NCBI GenBank assembly: GCA_029933365.1 | Contig: JAOZOH010000135.1 | Location: 1-6,984, forward strand | Reading direction: 5' to 3' | Source of the DNA: Desulfuromusa sp. | GTDB taxonomy: Bacteria > Desulfobacterota > Desulfuromonadia > Desulfuromonadales > Geopsychrobacteraceae | DNA: 6,984 bases | Translations under genes and position numbers: made by a program | In this document: positions 1 to 5,645 of the stretch, piece by piece | Position numbering within the stretch: the first letter of the stretch is position 1 | Layout of the letters: the number at the start of each line of letters is the position of its first letter | The notes under the pieces: generated by a model | The model's input: only the letters and a program-made list of their open reading frames with translations | What the model was told of the DNA's origin: nothing | Database searches by the model: none

Positions 1-9
1 TAAATAAAC

Positions 10-33
10 TACCCCGCAGCAAGCTACGGGGTA
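10..33 (-). terminator. GC-rich hairpin downstream of epmA, possible terminator
   Basis: TACCCCG (10-16) pairs with CGGGGTA (27-33); after one mismatch AGC pairs with GCT around a tiny loop. On the minus strand it is followed by GTTTATTTA, moderately T-rich, so it could end the efp-epmA transcript. It shares the core AGCAAGCT with the hairpin at 58-80, which suggests both may be dispersed palindromic repeats and not purpose-built terminators. Confidence 0.4.
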
Positions 34-57
34 TCAACAGCCTACAACCTTTGCTAA

Positions 58-80
58 TTCGCGAAGCAAGCTTCGGGGAA
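58..80. repeat. Second AGCAAGCT-core hairpin
   Basis: GAAGC (63-67) pairs with GCTTC (70-74), extended by partly matching flanks (TTCGC against GGGGAA, with a mismatch and a length change). The core and the CGGGG right arm match the hairpin at 10-33, with centres 47 nt apart. It looks like a slightly decayed copy of the same kind of repeat unit. The rest of the first 154 bases holds nothing else I can identify. Confidence 0.6.
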
Positions 81-134
81 TAAAACCGTTCAAAGATTAT
101 TTAATTTTGTGTGTCTAGTGATGTTCTGTTTTGA

Positions 135-156
135 TAAAAAAATCCATTTTAGGATT
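135..156 (-). terminator. Weak candidate terminator at the end of epmA
   Basis: On the minus strand AATCC, a 6-nt loop (TAAAAT) and GGATT are followed by a run of T (complement of the A run at 136-142). The T run is good but the stem is only 5 bp and overlaps the epmA stop codon, so function is doubtful. Confidence 0.35.
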
Positions 157-1078
157 ATAGTTGTTCTGGTGTGAAACTAACGACCTTATCTATCATGCTC
201 TGGTCACAGAATAGCATGATCAGGCGATCAATGCCGAGAGCAATACCTGCTGAAGGGGGAAGGGTTGCCAGCTCCTTAAGAAAAGGTTCTGGACTGGGAT
301 AGGGGGTTTTGCCTGCTTTTTGACGTTGCATTTCTTCCTGACTAAATCTTTGCTGTTGCTCAACCGGATCGGTCAGTTCAGAAAAGGCGTTAGCCAGCTC
401 CAACCCTCCGATATGCAATTCGAAACGTTCTGCAACCAGAGAATCAGCTGGTTTTCTTCTTGCGAGTGCTGCATATTGGCTGGGGTATTCGATGAGGAAC
501 ATTGGTCTAGTTACGGGGAGCTTCGGTTCAATTTCAAAAGCAATGACTGAGTCAAATCTATCAGTATCAAGCGCTTCGTCCAGCGATATGGTAGCAAAGC
601 GGTAAAAAGCCTCAGCAATCGTCATCCGTGGCCAGGGGGGAGATAAGTCAATTATCTGCCCTTGCCAGCTGATTTTCTGCTCCGAACTTAGATGGAGAAA
701 CAGGGTTTCGCAGTCGCTCATTAATTGATGATAGTCACTGTGGCTGCGATACCATTCCAATATGGTGTATTCGGGTAAATGGGTTCTGCCACGTTCACCG
801 GCTCGCCAACAATGGCAGATTTGAAACAATTTATCGTATCCTGCGGCCAAAAGACGCTTCATGCAGAGTTCGGGGGAGGTTTGTAGAAACCAGTCTGATG
901 AGGGGATTGCATCAATATGGAGTTCAGGTGCATTGGTGGGGATGCGCTGCGGTGTTTCAACCTCGAGAAAATGCTGTGCGATGAAAAAAGCCCGGATCTG
1001 TTGGATGATCCGGGCTCGTTTTTCCAGAGTAGCCCGTTTACGAGCTAGTTGCCAGTTTGGTTCCATATTTCTATTCAT
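155..1078 (-). CDS. epmA: EF-P--(R)-beta-lysine ligase EpmA (GenX/PoxA/YjeA family)
   Basis: This cytoplasmic enzyme is a paralogue of class II lysyl-tRNA synthetase that activates (R)-beta-lysine with ATP and attaches it to a conserved lysine of elongation factor P. The 307-residue protein has only the catalytic domain; the N-terminal anticodon-binding OB domain of true LysRS is absent, as expected for EpmA (E. coli form about 325 aa). Visible landmarks are the motif 1 region EVETP (39-43), motif 2 CWRAGERGRTHLPEYTILEW (90-109), the GLELANAFSELTD segment (225-237) followed by EQQQRF, and motif 3 GIALGIDRLIMLF (278-290). The stretch between about 165 and 190 looks shorter than in E. coli. It lies directly downstream of efp, its substrate gene. 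The annotated ATG has no clear Shine-Dalgarno sequence; Met5 (ATG at 1066) is an alternative and is no better supplied. EpmB, the lysine aminomutase that makes the beta-lysine, is not in the window. Family assignment is firm; the exact start is less so. Confidence 0.93.
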   Translation of the reverse strand: MNRNMEPNWQLARKRATLEKRARIIQQIRAFFIAQHFLEVETPQRIPTNAPELHIDAIPSSDWFLQTSPELCMKRLLAAGYDKLFQICHCWRAGERGRTHLPEYTILEWYRSHSDYHQLMSDCETLFLHLSSEQKISWQGQIIDLSPPWPRMTIAEAFYRFATISLDEALDTDRFDSVIAFEIEPKLPVTRPMFLIEYPSQYAALARRKPADSLVAERFELHIGGLELANAFSELTDPVEQQQRFSQEEMQRQKAGKTPYPSPEPFLKELATLPPSAGIALGIDRLIMLFCDQSMIDKVVSFTPEQL

Positions 1079-1087
1079 TCAGATTCA

Positions 1088-1213
1088 GATGGCTAAGTAA
1101 AAAATTCGGTCTACAAGGCGTAGTTTTTTTTCAAGGGCGAAGGCATACGCCAGTATGTCGAGATCTTGAAAAACGCTGCAACGCAGTAGAGCGGAACTTT
1201 TTGCGACGCCATC
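1088..1213. repeat. ~126-bp imperfect palindrome (MITE-like) between efp and epmA
   Basis: The two ends are inverted copies: gatggc, three mismatched bases, then a G and an A-rich stretch and TTC on the left, matching GAA, a T-rich stretch and gccatc on the right. Further in, TCTAC (1110-1114) faces GTAGA (1186-1190), TTTTTCAAG faces CTTGAAAAA, and the centre is GCATAC-gcca-GTATGT (1143-1158). The end pair and the centre share the same midpoint (1150.5), so this is one long dyad, with scattered mismatches and a one-base shift. Both arms contain conserved words (GTAAAAA, GGCGTAG, CGCTGCAACGCAGTAG) of a kind I remember from dispersed repeats in deltaproteobacterial genomes. It begins 2 nt after the efp stop and ends 9 nt before the epmA ATG. 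Confidence 0.8.
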
Positions 1214-1214
1214 A

Positions 1215-1778
1215 TCATTCTTTGACGCGTGTTACATAGTTTCCAGTGCGGGTGTCAATCTGAATCAGGGTTCCTTCATCGACAAAAGAGGGAACTTGCA
1301 GGGTGTAGCCGGTTTCAACCGTTGCCGGTTTATTGTTGCCCGCCGCTGTATCTCCTTTGACCCAGGGATCTGATTGTGTGACACGCAAGTTGACAAAAAT
1401 CGGCAAGCTGATACCGATGGCCCGCTCACCATACATCAGGATTTCTACCTCCATATTATCAATCAGAAAGTATTTATCGTCACCAAGAGTTTCTTCGGTG
1501 AGAATGACCTGTTCGTAGGTTTTTTTATCCATAAAGATGTGACCGCTATCATCCTTGTAGAGATATTGCATATCGCGTTCTTCCAAACTGGCTGGTTCAA
1601 AAGATTCACCACTACGATAAGTTCGGTCAAACAGCGATCCGGTAATCATGTTGCGGAGTTTGCATTTATACAGAGACTGTCCTTTTCCAGGCTTAGTGAA
1701 ATCGTACTGAACAATGACATGTGGATCACCATCGATCAGCAATTTAAGCCCTTTTTTCAGATCAGAACAACTGTACAT
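1215..1778 (-). CDS. efp: Elongation factor P
   Basis: EF-P binds ribosomes stalled on polyproline-type sequences, between the P and E sites, and stimulates peptide bond formation. The 187-residue length is typical of the family. Three beta-barrel domains are expected at about 1-64, 65-127 and 128-187. The loop of domain I carries PGKGQ (30-34), and Lys32 corresponds to the E. coli lysine that receives beta-lysine. This fits the presence of epmA immediately downstream. The C-terminal signature is also clear: VTQSDPWVKGDTA, then KPATVETG, and VDEGTLIQIDTRTGNYVTRVKE at the end. The ATG is supported by AAGGAG at 1785-1790 with 6-nt spacing. A candidate promoter and a perfect dyad lie just upstream, so efp and epmA probably form their own transcription unit. 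Nothing in the protein looks broken. Confidence 0.97.
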   Translation of the reverse strand: MYSCSDLKKGLKLLIDGDPHVIVQYDFTKPGKGQSLYKCKLRNMITGSLFDRTYRSGESFEPASLEERDMQYLYKDDSGHIFMDKKTYEQVILTEETLGDDKYFLIDNMEVEILMYGERAIGISLPIFVNLRVTQSDPWVKGDTAAGNNKPATVETGYTLQVPSFVDEGTLIQIDTRTGNYVTRVKE

Positions 1779-1784
1779 ATATGA

Positions 1785-1790
1785 CTCCTT
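1785..1790 (-). promoter_or_regulatory. efp ribosome-binding site
   Basis: AAGGAG with a 6-nt spacer before ATG on the minus strand. It lies between the 14-bp dyad and the start codon and fixes the efp start at 1778. Confidence 0.75.
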
Positions 1791-1798
1791 TTTGAGGT

Positions 1799-1837
1799 GA
1801 TTATGGTTAAATTTGGAGGCGGCATTTAACCATAATC
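1799..1837. promoter_or_regulatory. Perfect 14-bp dyad upstream of efp, operator-like
   Basis: GATTATGGTTAAAT (1799-1812) and its exact reverse complement (1824-1837) are separated by 11 nt. The dyad centre (1818) falls next to the predicted efp transcription start, and one arm contains the candidate -10 box. This geometry fits a repressor operator. If transcription instead reads in from ctlX, the same sequence could fold as an RNA hairpin whose CCUCC-containing loop is close to the efp ribosome-binding site. No U tract follows on either strand, so it is not a typical terminator. Confidence 0.6.
1824..1829 (-). promoter_or_regulatory. Candidate -10 box of the efp promoter
   Basis: TTAAAT on the minus strand, 17 nt from the GTGACA candidate -35. 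It lies inside one arm of the 14-bp dyad at 1799-1837, so a protein bound to the dyad would compete with RNA polymerase. Confidence 0.35.
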
Positions 1838-1846
1838 CACCATGTT

Positions 1847-1852
1847 TGTCAC
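1847..1852 (-). promoter_or_regulatory. Candidate -35 box of an efp promoter
   Basis: The minus strand reads GTGACA here (5 of 6 matches to TTGACA), 17 nt upstream of TTAAAT at 1824-1829, which would be a mediocre -10 (4 of 6). Transcription would start near 1817, about 39 nt before the efp ATG. This is a pattern match only, strengthened by the spacing and by the dyad that surrounds the predicted start. Confidence 0.4.
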
Positions 1853-1877
1853 CGGAAAAGCCTGGGTTTATTCGTTT

Positions 1878-2807
1878 TTAGCGCCTTGACAGGTGGATTC
1901 CAGCAAGCATGCAGCGGATTGAGCCTCCGGCCAGTTCAATTGTTGGTACTGAGAGAGGGACAATTTCAGCTGATTTCTCAATAGTTCTTTTTTGTTCTGG
2001 AAGTAAAGCAGCGACAGCCCTGGTGGACATTGCCAGAATTCTCCTCCCATCAGCAAAAAGCTCAATGGCGTTACCGGCAAACTCGTCAATCTGATGATTG
2101 TCGAGTTCAATCACATCTCTCCCCATCCCTTGTAATCTTGCATGAATTTCATCGCGGCGTGCTTTGTCATTGATCATAGCAAAACCCACCAAGGCAAAGT
2201 CCGCCCCAATACACATCATCACATTGGTATGATAAACGGGGCGACCGTTGGAATCCGCAGCGTCAAAAGCCATAGGTTCAAAATTGAAATGGGTGCAAAA
2301 TCTTTCCAGTGTGATTGGATCAGCCCGGTTTGATCGAGCGGTATAGGCGACTCTATCGATGTGATCCAGGACCATAGCTCCGGTCCCTTCAAGAAATAAT
2401 CCATCATATTCCAGGCATGAATAGTCAATAATATCTTGAACCCGGTATTCAGCTTTCAACATCTCCAGAATATCATAGCGGCGTTCCCGTCTTCGACTGG
2501 GTGAATACATCGGGTAGACAGCGACATGGCCTCCGGGATGGGTGGAAAACCAATTATTGGGGAACACGGAATCGGGGGTTTCTTTTTCACCACGGTCCTC
2601 AAAAATATGCACCCGAACTCCCTTTTTTTCAAGTTCTCTTGCGATTTCACTGACTTCCCTGTAAGCATCTTCTGCCGTCTGTTTGATCGTACGATTGACA
2701 TCGGTCCTTTGGAAAACGTTGTCAGATGTTGTTTCTGGATTTGGATGGAACCTGTGGGGACGAATGATAACAACCGATCCCGGTGCCTGAATGGATTTAG
2801 ATGTCAA
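1878..2807 (-). CDS. ctlX: CtlX-like amidinohydrolase (citrulline/arginine guanidino-group hydrolase family)
   Basis: The protein belongs to the arginine deiminase/amidinotransferase (pentein) superfamily and most resembles the CtlX type, which in Francisella is described as a citrulline ureidase. Substrate here is inferred only. In 309 residues I see the N-terminal strand VVIIRPHRFHPNPET (12-26), PDSVFPNNWFSTH (78-90), FLEGTGAMVLDH (138-149) with an acidic residue at Glu140, VYHTNVMM (191-198) with the likely catalytic His193, and GGSIRCMLAGIHL (294-306) with the likely nucleophile Cys299. All expected catalytic positions are therefore present. The start is TTG, not ATG: AAGAGG at 2815-2820 sits 7 nt upstream, and no suitable ATG lies in frame near it. 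The gene follows the membrane transporter after a 77-nt gap, so it could be the last gene of that operon or have its own promoter. A general deiminase or dimethylarginine hydrolase activity cannot be excluded. Confidence 0.8.
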   Translation of the reverse strand: MTSKSIQAPGSVVIIRPHRFHPNPETTSDNVFQRTDVNRTIKQTAEDAYREVSEIARELEKKGVRVHIFEDRGEKETPDSVFPNNWFSTHPGGHVAVYPMYSPSRRRERRYDILEMLKAEYRVQDIIDYSCLEYDGLFLEGTGAMVLDHIDRVAYTARSNRADPITLERFCTHFNFEPMAFDAADSNGRPVYHTNVMMCIGADFALVGFAMINDKARRDEIHARLQGMGRDVIELDNHQIDEFAGNAIELFADGRRILAMSTRAVAALLPEQKRTIEKSAEIVPLSVPTIELAGGSIRCMLAGIHLSRR

Positions 2808-2814
2808 AATAATA

Positions 2815-2820
2815 CCTCTT
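2815..2820 (-). promoter_or_regulatory. Ribosome-binding site that fixes the TTG start of ctlX
   Basis: On the minus strand AAGAGG is followed by a 7-nt spacer (TATTATT) and then TTG ACA. This is the only well-placed Shine-Dalgarno sequence near the beginning of the conserved reading frame and is the reason for choosing a TTG start. Confidence 0.65.
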
Positions 2821-2884
2821 TCTTGGGCTAAAACAGTGAAATCTTAATTAAAACAGACATAGTCCTGATGGTTTCTAGCGATTT

Positions 2885-4186
2885 TCAAAGTGGCGCTGCA
2901 TGTCGAATCTTTTCTGACTGCTGCCGGCGTTGATAGTAGAGATAAAATGATTCTAGCATTTCCGCCGCTAGTAACAAGCCAATAGCGATGGCGATACCAG
3001 AGACAGGTGGTTGCCAGGAGACAAGGGGCCACCAGAGGATCAAAAGAAAGCTGCTTTTCAGGAGTGTAGAACGCCCCAGTTGACCAGTTTGATCGGCTCC
3101 GGCAAACCAGCCACGCAGAAGGTTGGTCAGCCCGTAAAAAAATGGGAAAATTGCACAAGCTGCCAGTGGCAATTGCAGATAGTGACGCAGATCAGTTTCT
3201 ACCCCGAGGAGTTGGCCAAGAAAAAATTGGTTCAACGGCCCCGCGGTCAACAGAACCAGCAATCCGAGTGCTAGGGAGATAATGAAACTGAAGCGGAGCA
3301 GGGTGCGGTTATCTGCCATTGTCTTGACCAGAGTCAGATAGGCCTGTTGCAAATTGCGCATTGGACCAGCCAGCAGAAATAGAAATCCACGGATCACCCC
3401 GAAAGCTGCCAGAGCCAGAGCACCATCATGCAATCGACCGATTATTGAACTGATCAGCAACGGAATTGTTTGTTGCAGGCAGGATGAATAGGCCAGTGGA
3501 AATGAGTAGCGCAATACTTCCCTGGTAGTTTTCTCCGTTTCTTCCTGATGTTGTGGCAGTCCAACTTTCCATGCCAGCCAGGAAATAACCAGTGTTTCTG
3601 TCACAACGCAGCTAACTAGGGCAAAAGCTCCAAATTGGGCACCCTCAAACCATTTATGTCCAACTAGGAGAAATACGAAGAGTGCAGCAACTCTGACTCC
3701 TGTGGCCAATGAAACCAGACTGGTTTTCCTGGCGCGAATGATCAACCCCTGGCAGAAACCACGGATGCCGGTAAAAAATGGCAGGAACGCTAATATATAC
3801 AGGGCTTTCTTTGCTTCTGCAGCCACTTCAGCAGGGGTTCCGAGGAGCTTGATCAAGACGAGATCACCAAGCGGGGTAAAAGCGATCAAAGACAACATCA
3901 CCGCGACATAGCCAGCGACCAGACCGATAAATATCAAGACCCCGAGCAATGATTTTCGACCGCGAACCATGGCAAGGGTAATGGTGTGATTTTGATAAGA
4001 TGGAGAAGCGATAAACAGGTGGACAACCAGTGCAACGGACATCCCGGCCAAGGCAGTAATGTAATCATCAAGTCTGGCTAGAGCGCCATTGATGACGGTA
4101 TGGGAAATGCTCATGAGCTGGACATTGAGCACGAGTGGAAAAAAGAAAAAAGCAATCTCGCGGGTGGTCAGCCCTTTCTCAGTCAA
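2885..4186 (-). CDS. Polytopic membrane transporter of the MATE/MOP superfamily, ANKH (progressive ankylosis)-like
   Basis: This is an inner-membrane protein with roughly 12 hydrophobic segments, about 433 residues from the start chosen here. No soluble domain is visible; the tail is a short basic stretch (YYQRRQQSEKIRH). Compared from memory, its order of features follows human ANKH closely: an FPLVLNV opening segment, an NGALARLDD stretch, a segment ending LAFLPFFTGIRGFCQG then ARKTSLV (ANKH has LAAFPF..., AGILLK, SFLV), and later LGVETDLRHYLQLPL with FPFF...LRGWFAG (ANKH has IGVDF, VPL, FFP, LTGW). ANKH exports small anions such as ATP, pyrophosphate or citrate; the bacterial substrate is unknown. 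The start is uncertain. I prefer TTG at 4186, which overlaps the upstream phosphatase gene by 8 nt and has a weak AGAG upstream. ATG at 4234 is the alternative, adds 16 residues and has no Shine-Dalgarno. A frame open further upstream to 4339 lies inside the phosphatase gene and is unlikely to be used. The membrane-transporter call is firm; the ANKH-like subfamily is a moderately supported inference. Confidence 0.72.
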   Translation of the reverse strand: MTEKGLTTREIAFFFFPLVLNVQLMSISHTVINGALARLDDYITALAGMSVALVVHLFIASPSYQNHTITLAMVRGRKSLLGVLIFIGLVAGYVAVMLSLIAFTPLGDLVLIKLLGTPAEVAAEAKKALYILAFLPFFTGIRGFCQGLIIRARKTSLVSLATGVRVAALFVFLLVGHKWFEGAQFGAFALVSCVVTETLVISWLAWKVGLPQHQEETEKTTREVLRYSFPLAYSSCLQQTIPLLISSIIGRLHDGALALAAFGVIRGFLFLLAGPMRNLQQAYLTLVKTMADNRTLLRFSFIISLALGLLVLLTAGPLNQFFLGQLLGVETDLRHYLQLPLAACAIFPFFYGLTNLLRGWFAGADQTGQLGRSTLLKSSFLLILWWPLVSWQPPVSGIAIAIGLLLAAEMLESFYLYYQRRQQSEKIRHAAPL

Positions 4187-4823
4187 AAGACGACTCTGGA
4201 AATAAGCGTAACAGATCGGTTGATTGTTCCGCATAGAAATCGGTAGCCAGGCCATCGCTGTGCCCCATTCCATAAGCACAGAAGCAGGTTGCTGTTCCTG
4301 CTTTGCGACCGGAATAGAGGTCGGTGTGGTGGTCGCCAATCATAACCGCTTGCTGTGGATCAGCGGACAGACCTTCCAGTGCTTTGATCACCGGCAGGGG
4401 ATGAGGTTTTTTTTCTGCATAACTATCACCACCAACAATTATTTTGAAATTCTTGAGCAGGTTCAGACCTTCAAGCAGTTTCAGGGTCAATTGGTAGGGT
4501 TTATTTGTGACGATGGCCATTTTGTCTGCCGGATGGCTGTTCAAGAGTTCTTCAATCCCCGGGTAACAACTTGTGTGGTCAATGAGGTGCTCGTCGTACA
4601 ATTGCATAAATCTGTCCCGGTGAGCAGGATGATAGAGTTCCTCACCAATCGCCCGCTTGACGAGCACAGTGACTCCGTCACCGACAATATCCGCAACCTG
4701 TTCTTCTGATAGTGGGGAACAATCCAATTCTTCACGGAGCAAGTTAAGCGAAAGGGTTAGGTCAGGAACTGAATTGACCAAGGTGCCATCAAGATCGAAG
4801 AGGAGATAATTTAAATTTTTCAT
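4179..4823 (-). CDS. gph: HAD-superfamily phosphatase, phosphoglycolate phosphatase-like
   Basis: A cytoplasmic phosphomonoesterase of 214 residues, similar in length to Gph. HAD motif I is FDLDGTL (9-15) with nucleophile Asp10 and acid/base Asp12. An alpha-helical cap follows (about 20-85). Motif II is IVTNKP (104-109) with Thr106, motif III is the lysine pair in EKKPHP (137-142), and motif IV is MIGDHHTDL (161-169) with Asp164 and Asp168. Phosphoglycolate is the likeliest substrate by family, but related HAD enzymes (PpaX, sugar phosphatases) look alike. The start is the ATG at 4823: AAAGG at 4830-4834 lies 6 nt upstream, and the conserved domain begins right after it. A longer frame to 4865 would run deep into yggS. 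The stop of yggS (TGA at 4825-4827) is one base from this ATG, so the two genes are probably translationally coupled. The 3' end overlaps the transporter gene. Confidence 0.85.
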   Translation of the reverse strand: MKNLNYLLFDLDGTLVNSVPDLTLSLNLLREELDCSPLSEEQVADIVGDGVTVLVKRAIGEELYHPAHRDRFMQLYDEHLIDHTSCYPGIEELLNSHPADKMAIVTNKPYQLTLKLLEGLNLLKNFKIIVGGDSYAEKKPHPLPVIKALEGLSADPQQAVMIGDHHTDLYSGRKAGTATCFCAYGMGHSDGLATDFYAEQSTDLLRLFPESSFD

Positions 4824-4824
4824 T

Positions 4825-5523
4825 TCAAACCTTTTTAATCCGGGCGCCAAAGATTGCTGTTCCAACTCTCACCAGGGTTGCCCCCTCTTCAACTGCGACT
4901 TCAAAATCGCCACTCATCCCCATTGAGAGTTCGGACATTGTAACGCCGGGTAGTTGTAACTTATTTATCTGTTCGGCAAGGTCGCGCAATTGTTTGAAAA
5001 AGGGACGAACCTGTTCTGGATCATCAGAATGGGGCGGTAGACACATCAAACCGCAGATTTTCAGATTGGGTAATTCGGCAACTGCTCGCATCAGGGTTTC
5101 CAGATCCTTCGGATTACAACCTGATTTGCTTGATTCATCACCAACATTCACTTGCAGCAGAATTTCAGCAATCTGATCAATCTTTCCCCATTGACGGTCA
5201 ATCTCTTCAGCAAGCGATAACCGGTCAACGGAATGGATCATGGCAACTTTGCCACGCAGATATTTGACCTTATTGCTTTGCAACCCACCGATAAAGTGCC
5301 ATTGAATTGGTGCTGTGACCAGCGGCTCCTTATCCCGGAATTCCTGGACATAACTTTCTCCAAACAGTTTTTGCCCAGCGTGAAAGGCTTCTTCAACCTG
5401 CTCAGCCGGTTTCACCTTAGAGACGGCGACCAGCCTGACCTCTTCTGGATTGCGTCCCACTTTTTGACAGGCTTTGTCAATCCGGTCATGGATTTGTGCA
5501 AGATTGGCAGCAATATCGTTCAT
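4825..5523 (-). CDS. yggS: YggS family PLP-binding protein (PLP homeostasis protein, PLPBP/PROSC)
   Basis: This small cytoplasmic protein folds as an alanine-racemase-like TIM barrel that binds pyridoxal phosphate but has no known catalytic reaction; it helps control vitamin B6 and amino-acid pools. The 232-residue length is typical. Landmarks are AVSKVKP (33-39) with PLP-binding Lys36, FGESYVQE (54-61), WHFIGGLQSNKVK (75-87), HSVDR (97-101), LLQVNVGDESSKSG (122-135), GLMCLPP (158-164), and the phosphate-binding C-terminal region SELSMGMSGDFEVAVEEGAT, then VRVGTAIFGAR (to 228). The ATG has GGAG 8 nt upstream. It follows maf after a 122-nt gap filled by a palindromic element, and is directly joined to the phosphatase gene. 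Confidence 0.95.
   Translation of the reverse strand: MNDIAANLAQIHDRIDKACQKVGRNPEEVRLVAVSKVKPAEQVEEAFHAGQKLFGESYVQEFRDKEPLVTAPIQWHFIGGLQSNKVKYLRGKVAMIHSVDRLSLAEEIDRQWGKIDQIAEILLQVNVGDESSKSGCNPKDLETLMRAVAELPNLKICGLMCLPPHSDDPEQVRPFFKQLRDLAEQINKLQLPGVTMSELSMGMSGDFEVAVEEGATLVRVGTAIFGARIKKV
4830..4834 (-). promoter_or_regulatory. Ribosome-binding site selecting the phosphatase start at 4823
   Basis: On the minus strand AAAGG is followed by TTTGAA and ATG. The site lies inside the last codons of yggS and favours ATG 4823 over the in-frame upstream ATG at 4865. Confidence 0.65.
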
Positions 5524-5554
5524 CAGTTTTGCTCCATTCCGATGTGCATAATTA

Positions 5555-5630
5555 AATCCCCCTCAATCCCCTTTTTCTAAGGGGGAAGCCAAATATCTCC
5601 CCCTTAGAAAAAGGGGATTGAGGGGGGATT
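5555..5630. repeat. Near-perfect inverted repeat, palindromic element between maf and yggS
   Basis: The left arm (5555-5586, 32 nt) and right arm (5598-5630, 33 nt) are reverse complements apart from one extra base in a C/G run (5 versus 6). The loop is 11 nt (5587-5597). Arms begin AATCCCCC and include CCCCTTTTTCTAAGGGGGA; each arm also holds a smaller CCCC/GGGG self-complement. It fills most of the maf-yggS gap, starting 15 nt after the maf stop. In RNA from either strand it would form a very stable hairpin. It is not followed by a U tract on the minus strand (TTTAATTATG follows), so it does not look like a simple terminator. I recall similar C/G-rich palindromes scattered in many environmental bacterial genomes, which suggests a small mobile or MITE-like repeat. 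Copy number cannot be judged here. Confidence 0.9.
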
Positions 5631-5645
5631 AGTTTTTTGCCATTG

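Noticed and set aside
1215..1778. efp as the EF-P-like paralogue YeiP
   Set aside because: The PGKGQ loop with Lys32 and the neighbouring epmA fit genuine EF-P.
1374..1784. 136-codon open frame on the plus strand
   Set aside because: It is antisense to efp, a strongly conserved gene, and has no independent support.
1799..1837. Rho-independent terminator for ctlX
   Set aside because: The stem is AT-rich, and the bases after it (ACCTC on the minus strand) are not a U tract; the promoter/operator reading fits better.
4187..4339. N-terminal extension of the transporter up to a TTG at 4339
   Set aside because: It lies within the conserved motif IV region of the phosphatase, lacks a ribosome-binding site, and adds a non-membrane stretch not expected for the family.
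4224..4709. 161-codon open frame on the plus strand
   Set aside because: It lies antisense to the phosphatase gene, whose HAD motifs are intact; its translation shows no recognisable domain.
5555..5630. Rho-independent terminator after maf
   Set aside because: The stem is strong but no U tract follows on the minus strand, and the downstream gene yggS shows no clear promoter of its own in the remaining gap.
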